From Panacibacter ginsenosidivorans (lineage in GTDB: Bacteria; Bacteroidota; Bacteroidia; Chitinophagales; Chitinophagaceae), in the NCBI RefSeq assembly GCF_007971225.1, contig NZ_CP042435.1:1302001-1366000 (forward strand): a stretch of DNA of 64,000 nt, given 5' to 3'. The notes under the pieces are model-generated. The model saw only the letters and a program-made list of their open reading frames with translations. It did not search any database and was not told the DNA's origin. Shown one piece after another: positions 61,430 to 64,000 of the stretch. The position numbers and the translations under genes were made by a program. Every line of letters begins with the position of its first letter. The first letter of the stretch is position 1.

Positions 61430-61505
61430 TGTTGATAAAATTCAGAACGCACAAGAGTGCGACGCAAGCGCAGCTTAATAGTAGCACTCCAGTCTGGCTC
61501 AAAAA
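61430..61505 (-). repeat. Dispersed core repeat, type B (copy 34)
   Basis: The core GCACAAGAGTGCGACGCAAG is at 61449-61468, followed by CGCAGCTTAATAGTAGCA and the outer end TTGAGCCAGACTGG (read on minus). The gap 61304-61623 has nothing else visible. Confidence 0.88.
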
Positions 61506-61623
61506 TTTTCTACAACCTCTCAACATGGTGATAGACCGCTTAACAAAAATGTGGCATAAAAATTTGTAAACATGTTTTATATACGAAGCATTTCGTTAAT
61601 TTGAACGTACTGAAATCAAGTAT

Positions 61624-64000
61624 ATGTTTAAAAACCTGCTTCGTGTTGCATTGCGCAACTTTGTGAAAGACAAATGGTATAGCCTGTTGAATATTCTTGG
61701 ATTAACGATTGGTATTACCTTTAGCCTGTTCCTGATCTTTTATATAAAAGATGAATTGAGCTATGACAAATACAATGAAAAGGCTGACAGGATTTGTCGC
61801 ATCAATGCCTATGTTAAGGAGCCGGAAAAAGATACGATGAAATGGGCTATTACGCCGTTTCCTATGGCGCAGGCATTAAGCAAAGATTATCCTGAAGTGG
61901 AAGAAGCTGTGCGGTTATGGAATAATGGTAAAACAATGTTGAAGAATGGCAGCCAGCGTTTTTATGATGAGAAAATTTATTATGCAGACAGCAATATATT
62001 CAGGGTATTTACACACAAGTTCATTGAAGGTAATGCGCAAACTGCATTGGTTTCACCAAACTCGCTGGTACTTACACAATCATTAGCTATAAAATATTTC
62101 GGCAACAGCGGAAGTTATGTTGGTAAAACATTAGAGAACGCAAGTGGTGACATATATAAAGTAACTGCTGTTATAAAAGATGTTCCAAAGAATTCGCATT
62201 TGATTTTTAACGCACTTATTTCAAGAAGTTCTTTGCCTGCAAATTTTGCTAACAACTGGGGTGGCTTTGGTTTCTATACATATGTGTTGCTGAAGCCAAA
62301 TGTAAATGTTGCTGCATTTGAAAAGAAACTGGCACCTGTGTATGATAAATATCTTGCATCAATTTTTTCGCAATTCAATATAAAGATGCGTTTTGGTGCG
62401 CAGCCAATTACATCTATTCACCTGCATTCTGATATGGTGAATGAGCCGGAAGACCTTGGCAGTATGTCTTACATCTACATATTTTCTGCAGTTGCCTTTT
62501 TTATGCTGCTGATAGCATGCATCAATTATATGAACCTTACTACAGCTCGTTCTGCAAGAAGAGCAAAAGAAATTGGTATAAGAAAAGTAACAGGTTCAAG
62601 CAAACGACAACTGGTTATGCAGTTTCTTGTTGAATCTATATTAACTGCATTGTTTGCTTTGTTGCTGAGCATTGGATTCATTGCATTGTTCTTGCCAACG
62701 TTCAATACCATCGCTGGTAAGTTCATTTCATTTACCACGTTGTTTCAGCCTGATATGCAATTTATTTTACTTGGCGTAATTGTTTTTGTAGGCATTGCAG
62801 GTGGAAGCTACCCTGCATTTTATTTATCGAAGTTCAATCCCGTATACGTATTAAAGGGTAGCCTTTCCAAAGGATCGAGTAATGTTGCGCTAAGACGTGC
62901 ATTGGTTGTAGTACAATTCTCTATTTCCATGATCATGCTGATCTGTACATGGGTAGTGTATGGGCAAATGAGTTACCTGCGCAATAAAGATCTTGGATTC
63001 AACAAAGACCAGGTGCTTACGGTAGCAGCTAATTCCAATAAAGACCTCAGCAGTAATATCCGTTCCTTCAAAGATGAAGTACGCAATAATCCGCATGTAG
63101 TTGCTGTAAGCACAGCACAGGGTGTACCAGGCAGTGGTATTCCTTTCAACCTGTTTTCTGTTGAAACAAAGAATGGTTATGTAGATAAGGGTGTTGATGT
63201 TTACTTTGGCGCAGATGAAGATTTCTTTAAAACCCTTGGAATAAAAATAGTAAAGGGAAGAAATTTCTCAGGACTGTCCGATACACTGCGCAGTGTTATT
63301 GTAAATGAAAACATGGCAAAGGAATATGGATGGGGCGACAATGCTATCGGCAAAAAAATAAAATTTGCAGGCGATACATCTGGCTTTTATCTTGAAGTGA
63401 TTGGCGTAGTAAAGGACTTTAATCAAAAATCTTTATATAATCCTATTACTCCATTGATGTTTTTATACAGACCCACCAATAACGTTATTCAAATAAAACT
63501 TGATGCAAAGAATATTGATGCAGGTATTGCCTCAATCGAAAAATCATGGAACAAATATTTTCCCGACCTCGCATTTGAATATACCTTCTTAGACCAGGAT
63601 TTTAATTCTCAATATGCAGCAGATCAAAAACGTGGAAAGATATTTACCGCATTCTCCATACTCACTATTCTTATTACGTGTCTCGGCTTATTAGGTCTTA
63701 TCGCATTCACAACGCAGCAGAGACAAAAAGAGATAAGTATAAGAAAAGTAATGGGTGCAAACATATCGCAGATCATCCCACTCATTACTAGAAACTTTGT
63801 TGCATTGGTAGGTTTGTCGTGCCTTATTGCATTTCCTGTTGCATGGTATTTTATGAACAACTGGCTCAAAATATTTCCTTACAATACAGGCTTAAGTATA
63901 ATGCCGTTCCTGCTGTCAGCAGCTACGGTATTGCTCATCACAATGCTTACTGTAACATTTCATACTATGCGTGCAGCGCTTGCCAATCCTGTAAAAGCAT
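61624..64000 (+). CDS. ABC transporter permease, MacB/FtsX type (partial, runs off window)
   Basis: The frame is open from ATG 61624 to the window end (about 792 codons) and is close to complete, since it already shows NPVKA, the family's near-terminal motif. It has two MacB-type periplasmic core domains and two FtsX blocks. The first TM helix is LNILGLTIGITFSLFLIFYI, and the middle block has YMNLTTARSARRAKEIGIRKVTGSSKRQL. The second block repeats this as QKEISIRKVMGANISQI. Proteins of about 800 residues with this layout work with a separate ATPase in mechanotransmission or export. No ATPase gene is in the window. Confidence 0.92.
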   Translation, partial: MFKNLLRVALRNFVKDKWYSLLNILGLTIGITFSLFLIFYIKDELSYDKYNEKADRICRINAYVKEPEKDTMKWAITPFPMAQALSKDYPEVEEAVRLWNNGKTMLKNGSQRFYDEKIYYADSNIFRVFTHKFIEGNAQTALVSPNSLVLTQSLAIKYFGNSGSYVGKTLENASGDIYKVTAVIKDVPKNSHLIFNALISRSSLPANFANNWGGFGFYTYVLLKPNVNVAAFEKKLAPVYDKYLASIFSQFNIKMRFGAQPITSIHLHSDMVNEPEDLGSMSYIYIFSAVAFFMLLIACINYMNLTTARSARRAKEIGIRKVTGSSKRQLVMQFLVESILTALFALLLSIGFIALFLPTFNTIAGKFISFTTLFQPDMQFILLGVIVFVGIAGGSYPAFYLSKFNPVYVLKGSLSKGSSNVALRRALVVVQFSISMIMLICTWVVYGQMSYLRNKDLGFNKDQVLTVAANSNKDLSSNIRSFKDEVRNNPHVVAVSTAQGVPGSGIPFNLFSVETKNGYVDKGVDVYFGADEDFFKTLGIKIVKGRNFSGLSDTLRSVIVNENMAKEYGWGDNAIGKKIKFAGDTSGFYLEVIGVVKDFNQKSLYNPITPLMFLYRPTNNVIQIKLDAKNIDAGIASIEKSWNKYFPDLAFEYTFLDQDFNSQYAADQKRGKIFTAFSILTILITCLGLLGLIAFTTQQRQKEISIRKVMGANISQIIPLITRNFVALVGLSCLIAFPVAWYFMNNWLKIFPYNTGLSIMPFLLSAATVLLITMLTVTFHTMRAALANPVKA

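Noticed and set aside
7161-61505. Possible CRISPR array or tandem repeat array from the many core repeats
   Set aside because: Copies are kilobases apart, occur in both orientations, and have no regular spacers or cas genes nearby.

Overview
The window looks like a 64 kb stretch of chromosome from a low-GC Bacteroidota, most likely of the Chitinophagaceae type. This is inferred from gene content. Five secreted proteins end in type IX secretion (T9SS) sorting domains. There are several CKK-type lipoproteins, LytS/LytR signalling, a TonB-plug fragment protein, a DUF4251 protein and a Fibrobacter-type major paralogous domain lipoprotein. No phage, plasmid, insertion sequence, CRISPR array or biosynthetic cluster was recognised.

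Layout. 0-7 kb: one giant T9SS adhesin. 7.5-15.6 kb: small-molecule enzymes (formamidase-like hydrolase coupled to a DJ-1/PfpI protein, a beta-hydroxyacid dehydrogenase, an FAD-linked oxidase, a Dabb protein, a luciferase-like monooxygenase, an FkbM methyltransferase, an esterase). 15.9-22 kb: an exported propeller-like protein, a broken DoxX gene, a macroglobulin-like/plug protein, a His-rich helical protein and a Tat-exported sugar isomerase-like protein. 22.3-26 kb: sensor kinase, serine hydrolase and LytTR regulator in one operon. 26.3-30.4 kb: membrane proteins and a T9SS protein. 30.8-36.2 kb: two related T9SS beta-propeller/FN3 proteins flanking a Crp/Fnr regulator, a 32-residue membrane peptide and a DUF2892 protein. 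36.3-44.6 kb: Fib_succ lipoprotein, frameshifted zinc alcohol dehydrogenase, DUF2975/HTH pair, a T9SS repeat protein, an esterase-like protein and an M61 peptidase. 45-54.6 kb: small exported proteins, two haem c lipoproteins, tRNA-Thr, stress-type small enzymes, a broken membrane protein and a flippase. 54.7-64 kb: sulfatase, tricorn-like protease, esterase with TPR-like tail, and an ABC permease running off the end.

The most striking signal is not a gene. About 34 copies of one short repeat sit between genes, roughly one per 1.9 kb, and none was seen inside an intact gene. The unit is about 60-80 bp around a 20-bp core in two versions: type A GTTGTGTCACTCACTTGTAC and type B GTTGCGTCGCACACTTGTAC. 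The left flank often starts like TGTACCCGGCTG or TGAGCCCGGC, or carries ATGGCATCGCC next to the core. The right flank runs ACGTTCTG and then ends near GCAGCA. Strand in the repeat entries is the strand on which the core reads in that direction. When one gap holds two copies they are in opposite orientation in all five cases. The copies occur in tandem, convergent and divergent gaps alike, which argues against a simple terminator or promoter and for a REP/REPIN-like mobile element.

Most genes stand alone or in two- or three-gene operons. Several genes are decaying (alcohol dehydrogenase, DoxX, a small membrane protein, an orphan C-terminus). The dominant theme is cell-envelope and exported functions plus local regulation.
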